64,000 nucleotides of DNA. It comes from Cristatella mucedo. Taxonomy: Eukaryota; Bryozoa; Phylactolaemata; Cristatellidae. Position 1 is the first letter of the stretch; every line of letters begins with the position of its first letter. A program made the position numbers and the translations under genes. This document shows positions 22,325 to 31,725 of the stretch, one piece after another. The DNA is taken from contig WPIO01000011.1 of NCBI GenBank assembly GCA_009760855.2, positions 3,378,001 to 3,442,000 on the forward strand. Reading direction: 5' to 3'. Below the pieces are notes generated by a model. The model was not told the origin of the DNA. It searched no databases and saw nothing but the letters and a program-made list of their open reading frames with translations.

Positions 22325-22672
22325 AAGAATTTTATGCAAGCCTGGAATTCGTGCCCGACCAACGTCACGACATCTCCTGACTTGTCAACATTTAAAAGGA
22401 ACCTAAAAACACACCTATTTAGGACAGCATTTAGCGGGTCGCTGCGATTCGTCCTTTATGTTCTTATGCGTGCTGACACTGTGCATGCTGCCACTAACCA
22501 TACTAGCATGCTGACCCTGTGCATGTCAACCCTAATCATGCTATTCTTGTCGTTTATTCAGCATGCTACCACTAACCATTCGATCGTGCTTAATTTGCAG
22601 CAGATGTGCATTGCCTAGAAAGGGATCGAGTTCTCTGAGAGCTCTCTAAATTAAGTGTATTATTATTAATGT
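22325..22672 (+). mobile_element. LINE family 1, 3' fragment
   Basis: The plus frame carries the C-terminal block STFKRNLKTHLFRTAFSGSL followed by the family 3' UTR (repeated GACCCTGTGCATG-like segments). It ends in a mutated hairpin (GAGTTCTCTGAGAGCTCTC) and ATTATTATTAAT. It is 5' truncated. Confidence 0.8.
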
Positions 22673-23952
22673 TATAAGATTGCCAGTGTTTGCACCTAAT
22701 TATAGAATAACGTAAGCCTTTTTACCCCTGATTCAATGGACTGGACTACTCGGTGGCCATGTAAAGCGTAACTTGCGACCGCGGCCGTTCTCAAGAGGTA
22801 GTCTATTGCCACAGTTTGTTTGAGCGGTTTGGCCGCGTGCTGGCGGCAGGTCATCGTTTTACTTAGCAGCAAGGGCAAAAGGTGAGGGCACGGTCACCGT
22901 GGCAGCATCCTCTTGACATAGCCCCGAGACTACCGCCTTCACCATTCAGGGTGGTGCACACATACAGCTCGGCACGCCATGGACGCAGCTGCGTGGGGTT
23001 AGTGTCAGTTCGAACTGGTTTCTTGCTGCGAGTCAACACGAGCGGTCTTGCCTTCCGCTCCATTGAGCCAGGAAATCGCGGCTCCGTGTTGGTCAAGCAG
23101 AATATATATCTCTTGGCACGCTCGAAACCTAGCGCAAGAGGGTGCTTGCAACCTTACGACCTAGTATTAAAATCATCTGTCGATTGCGAGCACGACTCGC
23201 CGGCAGTGATTGGAAGCTTGATTTCGATAGGTCTGTTAGCAAGAGGATTCTTCAAGAGAAATGATTTTGCGTGACTACTGTCGTGCCAGAGCGATTCTGA
23301 CAGAATGAAGCTCGTTACGTGTTCAAACCAGCCGGTGCCAGTGAGGGGCCAATCTCGCGAGCTCCGATGACATTTCCGGTTCCGCAGGCGATCCCCAGGC
23401 GTCGCTCGTTCCGATCGGCCAAGCGATCCATAGCTTCTAGCGAGGCAGAAACACTTTGGATGAGGAGAAGCAATGGCGGCCAATGGGGATGCGTTGTGCA
23501 ATCCACTGTTGGTTAGCAGTTGGTTGGAGCCAGGACGTTTAGTTTCGTTTAGGCGGCAAGACTTTCACTTTCTTTTTATGTAGGGCGCCGCATGGCCGGC
23601 AAGATTTTCAAGTAAGCGTGGCTATAACCGCAGTTAGTGAAAATTAATTACAACGCAACATCATAGTGTTTATTTGAAACGAACTCGGCAGTTGCTCATT
23701 CGGTGGCATAAGACACAGTTTCTTCATTGGTGACGCTCGAGATAAGGTGTCGGAGTCTGGGGAGCTCGTCCAGCGCAGCTCGCTGCGTGCGTGCGTGCGT
23801 GCGTGCGTGCGTGTAGGGGGAACGGTCCCCTGCCACCCAGCCCCTCCGCTCTGCCGCTGGTTATAGTATCGGGGAATTTTTGGACGACCCGTGTTTTACT
23901 CTACACCCAGGGGCCACTCTGAACTGGAGGAAACTAAATAATTAGACGTGAA
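22673..23952. other. Unassigned DNA
   Basis: Both strands have open frames of 115-130 codons at 22882-23506 without a recognisable domain. A (GCGT)n tract lies at 23784-23812. No gene called. Confidence 0.35.
23784..23812 (+). repeat. (GCGT)n microsatellite
   Basis: Seven GCGT/TGCG units in a row. Confidence 0.9.
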
Positions 23953-23954
23953 TA

Positions 23955-24140
23955 CAGTCGACTCCGCCTTTAAGAATACGCTCGGGCCGCCAAATAGGCC
24001 TTCTCATATGCGGAGTACTCCCACATACAAAGGGATACTAATATTGCTGATATTGCTTAGAAAATCTGGGACGCAGAACTGCTATTCTTATAAGCAGAGT
24101 ACGAGTCTCAGATATTTATTTGTATACGCGGAGTCGACTG
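23955..24140. mobile_element. MITE-like element with 13-bp terminal inverted repeats and TA target duplication
   Basis: CAGTCGACTCCGC (23955-23967) and its exact complement GCGGAGTCGACTG (24128-24140) bound a 186-bp AT-rich body that encodes nothing. TA flanks both ends (23953-23954 and 24141-24142). TA duplication and a CAGT start are typical of pogo/Tigger-like Tc1-mariner relatives. The family assignment is inference; the inverted repeats are direct observation. Confidence 0.8.
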
Positions 24141-24142
24141 TA

Positions 24143-24640
24143 GCTGTCCGAGCCCACCGTCTTCTCGATGGCTACGTCCGGGAGAGCTGTGAACGTATTT
24201 GTAAAGTTCTGCGGCAAGACGTGGTGAAACGTAGGGCAGCTGTAGTCGGTAGGAGGTTAGTTTTTCCCCGGCTAAATTTTATGGCGAGCCGTGCTTTAAA
24301 ATAAGGATACACCAGGAGCATTTTACAATGTTGATGTTGCGTTCGTAAGGTGCCTAAAAAGGACATCCAAGCTATCCGAAAGCGATACACAAGCGCATTA
24401 TTATTATTACTATTATTATTCTTATTATTATTGTACAGCCAGCTCTGAAAGCCCGTGGTTCAAAGGTTGTGTTTAGCAGGCTGAAGAGCTAGTCGAGTGG
24501 GCTAGTTATTCTGAACAGCTCTCGCTAGTGGAGCGCTGGGCCAGATAGGAGCAGCGGAGACTTTTGTCCGTCTTTTGTCTTGAAAGTCTGTAAGGATTCA
24601 ATTGCGATAGGTCACCGCCCTTACGAATTGAATTGCCATG
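24143..24640. other. Unassigned DNA with ATT-rich tract
   Basis: An interrupted ATT tract at 24397-24433 follows GTAAGGTGCCTAAAAAGGAC, which may be a worn LINE tail. Nothing else recognised. Confidence 0.35.
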
Positions 24641-25300
24641 TCCCCTTAGATGTTCAGTTTCCCAGCATGCGCCGGGCTTTCACGAGCTGCTGGTAGCTGC
24701 CCCAGTTGCGGAGAGCGGGCTATTTCCGGTAGGGGCAACTGCTTCTTGAAACAGAAATCCTTTGCGAGACACGTGATTTCTGCGAGATGTGCGGAGGTCT
24801 CGACCCAAACAGCTTGGCTAGTTGCATTTACTCAAAATAAGCTTACGTGAGATAACAGAGAAGCGAGCGAAGCCTAGAAGCCGGGCTCGAAACAGCGGTA
24901 ACAATGCCACAACTTTTCTTTCTAGAGCAATACCTAAATGTATGCATTAACTCTTTCACGATAGCATGCCTATTATTCCTAGGCCTATTGTTATTATCAA
25001 AGCTCAAATCCAGCTTAGAATTGACTTCCTAGAAAACTGGAATTATAATTGACTTCCTAGAAAACTGGACCCGAAATTCCCCGAAGCTTAAGGAGTTTTG
25101 ACAGTGGGTTACCAATATCGTCAAAAGAAGGCGAGTAAAATAGCTTTCGGCGTAGAAGCTTGAACGCCACTGACTCCACAACTTCCTTCAACTGCGTCGG
25201 TCGAAATTAGCTTACGCAGTACGGTAGCAGTCGCATTCATCCAATGCAAGTAAGTCCGTGATGAGAAACACTCGAGATTCACAAGAGCTCAATCCTGCTG
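24640..25300. repeat. Duplicate of the gene 2 downstream flank
   Basis: It aligns with 41740-42350 in the same orientation through GGAGGTCTCGACCCAAA, AGCTTAGCTAG-like and AGTAAAATAGCTT blocks. It holds a small 29-bp tandem duplication (two copies of GACTTCCTAGAAAACTGG at 25023 and 25051). It contains the counterpart of the possible exon at 42114-42268. It is the downstream remnant of the duplicated pseudogene unit. Confidence 0.65.
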
Positions 25301-26660
25301 TCATCATCTGCCACCACCGATAGATCCGACGCCGAGAGTCGTTTCAGCGAGAGGCATACAGATTCAAACACGAGACGTCTGGGTAGCCTTGCGTGCTGCA
25401 TTGAAGGCGCGCTGTTTGGAGACAGCACTAGGTTTGAGATCACACTCAGCACCGCCGGTGCAGTTCGCGAGCAATACCCTCCTCTCGACTGCGTCTACCT
25501 TGGTACTTTACTTGGCTATGCTTGCGTTGCTGCTATTGATCGTTGAGCTACATTCGCACTTAAATTTCGCAAGCGAGGCACACGGCTCGGATGACGGCGG
25601 AAAGGGAAAAATTCAAAGGACCTTGAAAAAAGTGTACATTTCAAAGAAAAGAAAGCTTAAATTTCAAAGAGCTCACAAAAAGGCCAAAATAACACACTGT
25701 CGCTTGAATGATGTGCTGTCCGCTGGCTTTTTCTCCCGCCTCCCGCTCCTGGGGGTGATAATCGCTAATAAAAAACAGGGAAGGTAAGATATTACCAAGC
25801 CGGCCCGAGTGCGATTCAGGTGCCGCAAGGTCATGGCCGTTGGTGGCAGTGGGAGACAACGCATTCACCACCATTCAGTAACTTTACGCACGATTATGTT
25901 GAGGAGGGTGAGCACTATCGCACCGCAACGCTAGAGGCAGGTGATTTTACGAGAGCAGAAGCTAGAGCGTCAGTCGATGCGGGGCCTTTCGCTCAGTCTT
26001 CGCTGTTGAAGTTTTCGGTCCAAAGTGAGAGCGAAGCCTGGCCGCCCTGCTCACTGCCCTGGTTTTAGGCTTAGCTTCGCTGGCTTTTTACGTATCGTAG
26101 GCGTGCACCGCCTGTGACATTCATAGCTGGGCTGACCAAATTCTAGTCCGCTATGCTCTCGACAGAAACAGGTAGCCTGGAATACCCAATCATTGAAGTT
26201 AGATCAACATGCCTACTAACTGTAGTCTACGGTGAGATAGTGCCATAATTATATAACCTCAATATTAAGCCGGACCAATAACAGGGATCGGGCGGCATAC
26301 GCCATTCAATTTGGTAGCCCTACAGAGTGTCCAATGAAGAGCCACGGGCGAAGAATGAGAGTCCGTATAGCTGCACCTCTGAGCTTGTGCATGATTAGTC
26401 TTAACTGCGAGCGCCGACCAATTGCATGCTGCCTTCTAGGCCTCAGCAAGCCTATTTGTGTGTAATTGTCATCCGCTAGTACACTAAATAGGACTTTTGT
26501 GCCTGGTTGGATGTGTGGCACTAATGGAGATCTTTGACATCGGCACGCAGGGCTGAGCTTAGAGAGCGCATGGGTCGTAAAATACTTAGCAGACAGTCCA
26601 GATTTTCTGAACGACTATGATCGTCGTAGCTCTGCCATCCAAATTCAGACAGGCCCTCGT
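25301..26660. other. Unassigned DNA downstream of the pseudogene
   Basis: The fourth sulfotransferase exon would be expected here by analogy with genes 1 and 2. Its blocks (complements of HWAPMWQLC and DVPPGW coding) were looked for and not seen. The 132-residue plus frame at 25389-25787 has no recognised domain. Confidence 0.4.
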
Positions 26661-26673
26661 GTCAACTGGCTAA

Positions 26674-26748
26674 TGTAAAGAGCCTAGAAAGAGATTGAGT
26701 TCTCTGAGGGCACTTTATCAACAAGCATTATTGTTATTATTATTATTA
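26674..26748 (+). mobile_element. LINE family 1 micro-insertion, 75 bp
   Basis: Only the terminal hairpin (GTAAAGAGCC and GGGCACTTTATC arms) and the (ATT)n tail are present. GCTAA flanks both ends (26669-26673 and 26749-26753). It lies just downstream of the pseudogene. Confidence 0.88.
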
Positions 26749-27299
26749 GCTAAACCTACTCACCTAAAAAATACGACAAGGATCTTTGGTTCAGTTGATT
26801 GCAAGCTCTGAGCTGCCGCTAATCTACAATAAGAGCGGTCTCGTTCAACGTGGTACCCAATATGGAGCCGTTTATGTAGAGCATCAGCGGCTTCCAGGAC
26901 GACCAGCCGGCTCTAGGACTAGGGAAATACACCAGCCCGTGGCGCTCATCTAATTCTAATTTGAATTTACATAGTCTGCTGGATAGTCTACAAGTGCAGC
27001 GGTGACACGCACGAACTCAAAATAAGCGTAGACTCTCTTGCATGCTGCTGCAATACCTTTCTTCATGTTTGAGATTCGATGAAATAAGTTGGAAAAGCTG
27101 CACACATGGTCACACATACGTCTCGCGATTGTTTTCAGCTAGAGTCACTCCCGTGACTTCTTCTCAAAATCGGGGCCAACGATTCTCAAAAGACTTGTCA
27201 TTAGAAGAGCGCACATCCTTCGGCATAGTTTCACACAAGGAACACCGCCAAAATCGGTGCCTACTTAGGTTAGATCAGGACTACTAAACTAGTTAATGC

Positions 27300-28080
27300 T
27301 TTTGCGACAAGGCGTCTGCATGATTGCAATTCCCTTTATTCTGGACGAGCGAGCGGTTCCCTTAATCGTCTTCAAATGGTGCAATACTCAGCAGCCAGTA
27401 CGATCTATCGTGAAGCGGCTGAATAGAGGTTAAGTTCTCTTAGGGCGCTATGCAAATGAATTATATTATTATATTATCATCAACGGCATGCCTGCTACGT
27501 CACTCAAATTCAGTTTGAGCTCCACAGGCTCCCTATAGATAAGGAAATTGATTTCAAGATGCTCAGTAGCCGGTCGCTTCGCTTCGCTCGCTCGGGCTGG
27601 CTCTTCTAGTGAGCTCTCGCCCGCCCCCGCCGCCGCCGAGCAGCTCCTCAACGTATCTAGTTATCTCGGCGTCCCTCGCACTCAATTCAAAATCTTTCGG
27701 CGATTGATTCTTCAGATAGTATTCACCAAAAGTCTGGAACTCGCTTCTAGGTATGGTCACCACATCTCGCACGTCTCAGAAAGATGAATGCGCCCGGTCA
27801 GCTTTTCCGGAGCCTATGGGCAATTTACTTTGCATCGTTCCACGTTTGCCTGCGTACCTATGGATGATTTAGGGCAAGCTATTAGAGACAGGCCTTTCAA
27901 CTGGAGGCCATGAGGATGAGAGTCTCCGTGTTTGCTTTAGCACGCAACGCTAAGAAAGATGCTTTTACATACTTGATACTGGGCAAATCATTGAATCTTT
28001 GGCAATTATTTTCTTGTAGCGAGTTAGAAAGCAACTGGATTTAGATTAACTTCTTTTAGGGATCTATAGGAACGACCGTT
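27300..28080 (+). mobile_element. Old LINE family 3 fragment (duplicate of the one in gene 1)
   Basis: It aligns with 9540-10165: ATCAACGGCATGCCTGCTAC, the CTCAGTAGCCGGTCGCTTCG block, and a worn tail ending TTCTTTTAGGGATCTATAGG. It was carried along with the segmental duplication. Confidence 0.6.
27410..27474 (+). mobile_element. Truncated SINE tail inserted after duplication
   Basis: GTGAAGCGGCTGAATAGAGG to GGGCGCTATGCAAATGAATT is the SINE 3' tail without its tRNA head. The duplicate of this site in gene 1 (near 9628, GCTATCAACGGC) lacks it, so it is a post-duplication insertion. A short duplication (ATC or TATC) is visible. Confidence 0.75.
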
Positions 28081-28088
28081 TAACATAA

Positions 28089-28145
28089 TTATATATATAT
28101 ATATATACATATGTATATATATATATACATATGTATATATATATT
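28089..28145. repeat. (AT)n microsatellite
   Basis: AT repeats interrupted by ACATATGT palindromes. Confidence 0.9.
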
Positions 28146-28697
28146 AACATAAAAAATGCGGCTATATTCAACATACAAGATCAAATCCTTCATTATTATT
28201 ACTAACTTAATTGTTATTATTATAATATCCATCTACATGTAACTAAACATAAACACATGGTTACATCCAGCACATTGATCAAATCCGTTTTTCATTGGCC
28301 TATTCCCACCGCAAGCGATCGTCGGCTCCAAGAAGACCGAGGCAGAGAAGCACCGTCAGTGACATATTTGAAACACATTTTTCCGGGGCATTTTACTTTA
28401 AGATTAGGAGAAGAAGAAGAGCCAAATAGTGACAATCCTATCAGCTGTCTTACTTTTATTGTGAAAGCAAGCTCCACAATGCAGTGCTGAGCTGTTGGCG
28501 ACGCCCTTGAGAGTTTCGCTACACGAGTATTGCTAGAGGACGGAACTTGGAGTTCCTGATAGCTCCTGATAGCGGATCCTAATCCTGATCCTGATAGCTC
28601 CGCTGCTGTCAACGATGTATCCATCGAATACTATCGTATAGAGAAAGCAAGTGACGATGGCTCTCTCTATAGGATAAAATGAAAATGTTCTTCGTTT

Positions 28698-28790
28698 GCA
28701 TAGCACAATAAGAACACTTTCTCTTTATTCTGACGTTTTGAAAATGTCCAAGGGCTCGAGCCCACGATCCCGGTTGCAGAATGTCGTCAT
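28698..28790 (-). mobile_element. Decayed SINE shared with gene 1
   Basis: CATAGCACAATAAGAACACT followed by GGGCTCGAGCCCACGA (B-box side) aligns with the inverse SINE consensus. The matching locus in gene 1 is 10604-10680, so this insertion predates the duplication. Confidence 0.6.
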
Positions 28791-28819
28791 TTCAAGACTA
28801 GTTATGCGTGATATTTGGT

Positions 28820-29510
28820 CCTAAAACAAGACATCCGCAATGGCTGCCAACTTTGAACTTTGAAGCGTAGTATGAGGACAGAGCGGCGTACAGCCTCTAC
28901 GTTCGCAGAGACCTATTGTACGCCATTCTGGCTTAAAGCCAGAGTAAAGTAAGATTGCCAAGGTGAACAGGCAACTGCACACTGAGCAATCGCGCTCAAA
29001 CAGCAGGTGACTGCATTCTCCGTTCCTATTTGAATAAGGCAAGTTCACCAACACGCTGTTCACGACAGCATTTGCTAAGCGATCATCAAATGTGCAATGC
29101 AATGTCAACGCAAAATCAACGGTAGATCGTGACTACGGAGTTCCATATAGACGGCGCGTGCGCATAGGGTGCGCCGCTCTTAGCCTCAATTCCGCGCATT
29201 TATAAAGGGCTGCATTGCTGCTATTGACACACACGCCACTAATTTACAGGCATTACGAAGGCAAGGGAAAAGTAGGCCCACATTGAAGGCCGTCAGTAGC
29301 AAACAGTCTGGGTGGTAGTCGTATTGTGCGGAGCGTGCATGCCAACCCGAAACGATAAGAAATACAAAATTTCAAAGATTCCACCAAAAGATCAACATTT
29401 CCCCTACAGGGTAAAGGGGTAGGGATTTGCCGACGTAGAAAACCTTTGGACGGAATGCGTCACGCTCGCTAAACGTCTAGCGCATTCGCGGCGTTGAACC
29501 CGGTTTGCAA
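28820..29510. repeat. Diverged duplicate of gene 1 intron 1
   Basis: It aligns in pieces with 10800-11400 (for example GCATTGCTGCTA, ACACACGCCACTAATTTA, GGCCGTCAGTAGC and GCGTTGAACC). No gene within. Confidence 0.65.
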
Positions 29511-29514
29511 GGGC

Positions 29515-29742
29515 AGCTGCTGCGAAGCCTCGTTGAGGCAATCAGCCAGAGTGAAAGGGCCTTGAGTCAGAAGGCTGCTAGTCAATGATATAATTTAGTC
29601 TAGGTACGGAGGCGAACAGTATGTCGCGACAGCTGGAAGTTTGCACTTCAGTGCACCTTCGAACGACAGCAACACGGCTAGCAGCTCATAGAGATCGTGA
29701 CTGAATCATATCGGACATCGGTGTCTAGAGGTAAGTGATGCA
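29515..29742. promoter_or_regulatory. Highly conserved intronic island, copy II
   Basis: Partner of 11400-11635, about 94% identical by eye although the surrounding duplicate is much more diverged. A LINE family 2 copy has inserted right at its edge (after TCTAGAGGTA). Confidence 0.5.
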
Positions 29743-30190
29743 GTGTAATGTATCTCCGTCTGTAACTCCACGAAGCCATAAAGACTATGCAGGTGTTACG
29801 CAGGAGAGCTTTCTATTGCCTAACAACAGTCTAAGCGGCTTTCGGTACGCATTCAGTAACCAATAGACTTCATTTCACGCTACAAAGAGAAAGTGGGAAG
29901 CATAGCAGAGTTAGGAGAGCAGTTGAGGTAGTGAGTAGCATAGAAGTAGCAGTTCAGGACCGCTGAAAAAGATGTGCCATAGTCGGCAGTTGGAGAGTAG
30001 ATGTCGTTGCCTGAGAATCGTGGAAGCGAGTTCCACAGCCTAGGACCTGCAGAGATAGAGCTCCTGTCGCCAACGGTCTTTAAGCGGAGGAGTGGAACAG
30101 CTAATTCATTGTCCATACTAGACCTGAGGGCACAAGGAGGCTGAAACTGGTGCAGTAGTTCAGCTAGGTATGGATGAGCCAAGCCGTGGA
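29743..30190 (-). mobile_element. LINE family 2, 5'-truncated insertion
   Basis: The minus strand encodes LAHPYLAELLHQFQPP, LKTVGDRSSISAGPRLWNSLPR and THYLNCSPNSAML, then the family 3' UTR ending at GTAATGTATCTCCGTCTG. The corresponding site in gene 1 (near 11622) has no element, so it inserted after the duplication. It lacks the catalytic region. Confidence 0.85.
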
Positions 30191-30221
30191 GTAGCAGACC
30201 CAACGATGCTTGCATCCGTAT

Positions 30222-30740
30222 TAGTGATGCACAGGATTTTAGTTTATTTCAAAATAGGCATTAAAATGCCTTTTATAATACGTCACAAGTTTTAAGTGCA
30301 TTCTTAATGGTTTCTCATTTATAACGGAGCATGCACCGCGGAAAATCTGAGAAGCAAGTCGCCGTCGCGTTCAACCCTGTTTAGCTCAAGCGAGTTCTTT
30401 CCTTGAAGCGCTCGTTCGAGTGTACTGAACCTTTGGCTGCCACCGCTTATAAGGAATGGAAAAGCGCTCACGAGACATTGCAGCAGCAGCAGCAGAGAAG
30501 AGGAGCAGGAAGAGCCGAGGAGGAAGAAAATGGCTGCCCTGGCGACATTCAGGATCGATTCAAGTTCTCCGACGAGCCGGGGAGCATTCTGGATCGCTAT
30601 TTGGCGGGCGAGGAGTGGGCAAACATTGTCACGGTAGAAGGCAACGTACACTTGAATGCAAAGCATTCTAGATATTATCAAACATTTTAAAATTTCGGCA
30701 ATGCCTCGCGGATGTAAAGCGAAACGAGAATCCGCATTAG
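30222..30740 (+). other. Extra segment in the duplicate, with a 95-codon frame
   Basis: Copy I continues directly from GCTTGCATCCGTATTA to GTGAAGTTAGAAACC (about 11640-11690), whereas copy II has about 500 additional bases here. The plus frame 30403-30690 has an ATG start, a short Gln run, an acidic stretch and ends HSRYYQTF. I do not recognise it. It could be a fragment of a host gene or of an unknown element, or this segment could have been lost from copy I. Confidence 0.3.
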
Positions 30741-31690
30741 AAACTCGTTCAATGTAGCGGTGAAGTTAGAAACCGTAGAATTCGCTTGCTCGTGTCATAG
30801 GAACCCGAACATCGCTCGCTGGACGTTCAAAGTTTTGAATTCCCAGTCAGTAAGTAAAAACTTTATTAGGTCAAGGTACTTTCAACTGTTTTACTCGGTG
30901 GAGCGTAATGGAGCATCCATCTAAGGTACATTGCTGCTAAGCGTGGAGTAGTGCAATGTAAACAAAACAAGATAGGTTCTGGTGAGTTCTGCAAGTGGAA
31001 AGTTCTGGTCTTGGACTGGGTGACGATGGCGTAATAAAGCAAAGTCCTAGGGGCCTTTGCTCATTGCTCGAAGCCACCTCTGGTGGGTTCGGCCGACGGG
31101 TGTGGCCACTAAGTTAATTACAAAGAACTCTTTGATTATGGGTGGATTTTTTCAAACTGCGCCGCTCGCGAGTTTTCCACGGCGACACTCGACACTCGAG
31201 CATGCCAGCTGTCTATTTTCTTGATAGTCCATCGGTATAGAGAGACCCATTGAGCGTCTGCTGCTGCTGTGGTGACTAGCCTAGCGACCTCAATCGACTG
31301 GCGAATCGTTGGCGAAGAGCCAGGCGGCCACATCCAATAGTCTCAGCCAATTGCCGTGAGCCGATGTTTCTGATTGCCTCCAACGGGCAGTAACAATGAT
31401 GGGATCGGCGCCTCCTTTCGGAGACCAATCAATGATCGTTGCCATTGATTGAGCCGTGGGCGTGGCTGTTTTGACGACGGTCAAAGCATGGCTATTGTAC
31501 CAGTCTACCGGTCTCTGTTTCGTCCGCCAAGTAGAGCTGACGTAAACAGCTGACGCTCGTTTGGCATATGGCAAAAGCATGAGCGGAAAGCACACCAGGG
31601 TCACTGCTTAGCCAACATCGGAGAATGCCCACCCTACCGCTCACCACCACTTGCTCTGCTGCGACGGGCAGCAAACAGTGCCTTGAAAAT
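30740..31690. repeat. Diverged duplicate of gene 1 intron 1 (5' part)
   Basis: It aligns with 11690-12260: GTGAAGTTAGAAACC, GGTCAAGGTACTTT, AATGTAAAC-AAACAAGAT and GCCAACATCGGAG. Exon 1 is not seen at the expected distance because a LINE begins at about 31726. Confidence 0.6.
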
Positions 31691-31725
31691 GTTACAATTT
31701 CAATTCTTGGCCTAAACCCGCAGAC

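Larger units (their letters stand above)
26764..28630 (-). pseudogene. Broken sulfotransferase copy (exons 2 and 3 only)
   Basis: Exon 3 (26987-26764) keeps acceptor CTTGTAG and donor TAG|GTGAGT. Its sulfate-binding motif has become YFPSPRAGWSSWKPL: the P-loop Lys of PKAG is Arg and the final Arg is Pro. A TAG lies in frame at 26821-26819, and the exon is 224 bases instead of 243. Exon 2 (28630 to about 28490) keeps its acceptor and the GYIV residues near its start but contains an in-frame TAG. Exon 4 is missing, and exon 1 was not found before the LINE at 31726. Shared intronic insertions (an old LINE and a SINE) make gene 1 its closest relative. It cannot make an enzyme, though transcription is not excluded. 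Confidence 0.85.

Noticed and set aside
25301-26660. Exon 4 of the pseudogene
   Set aside because: None of the conserved exon 4 blocks was found on the minus strand, so the exon is considered lost.
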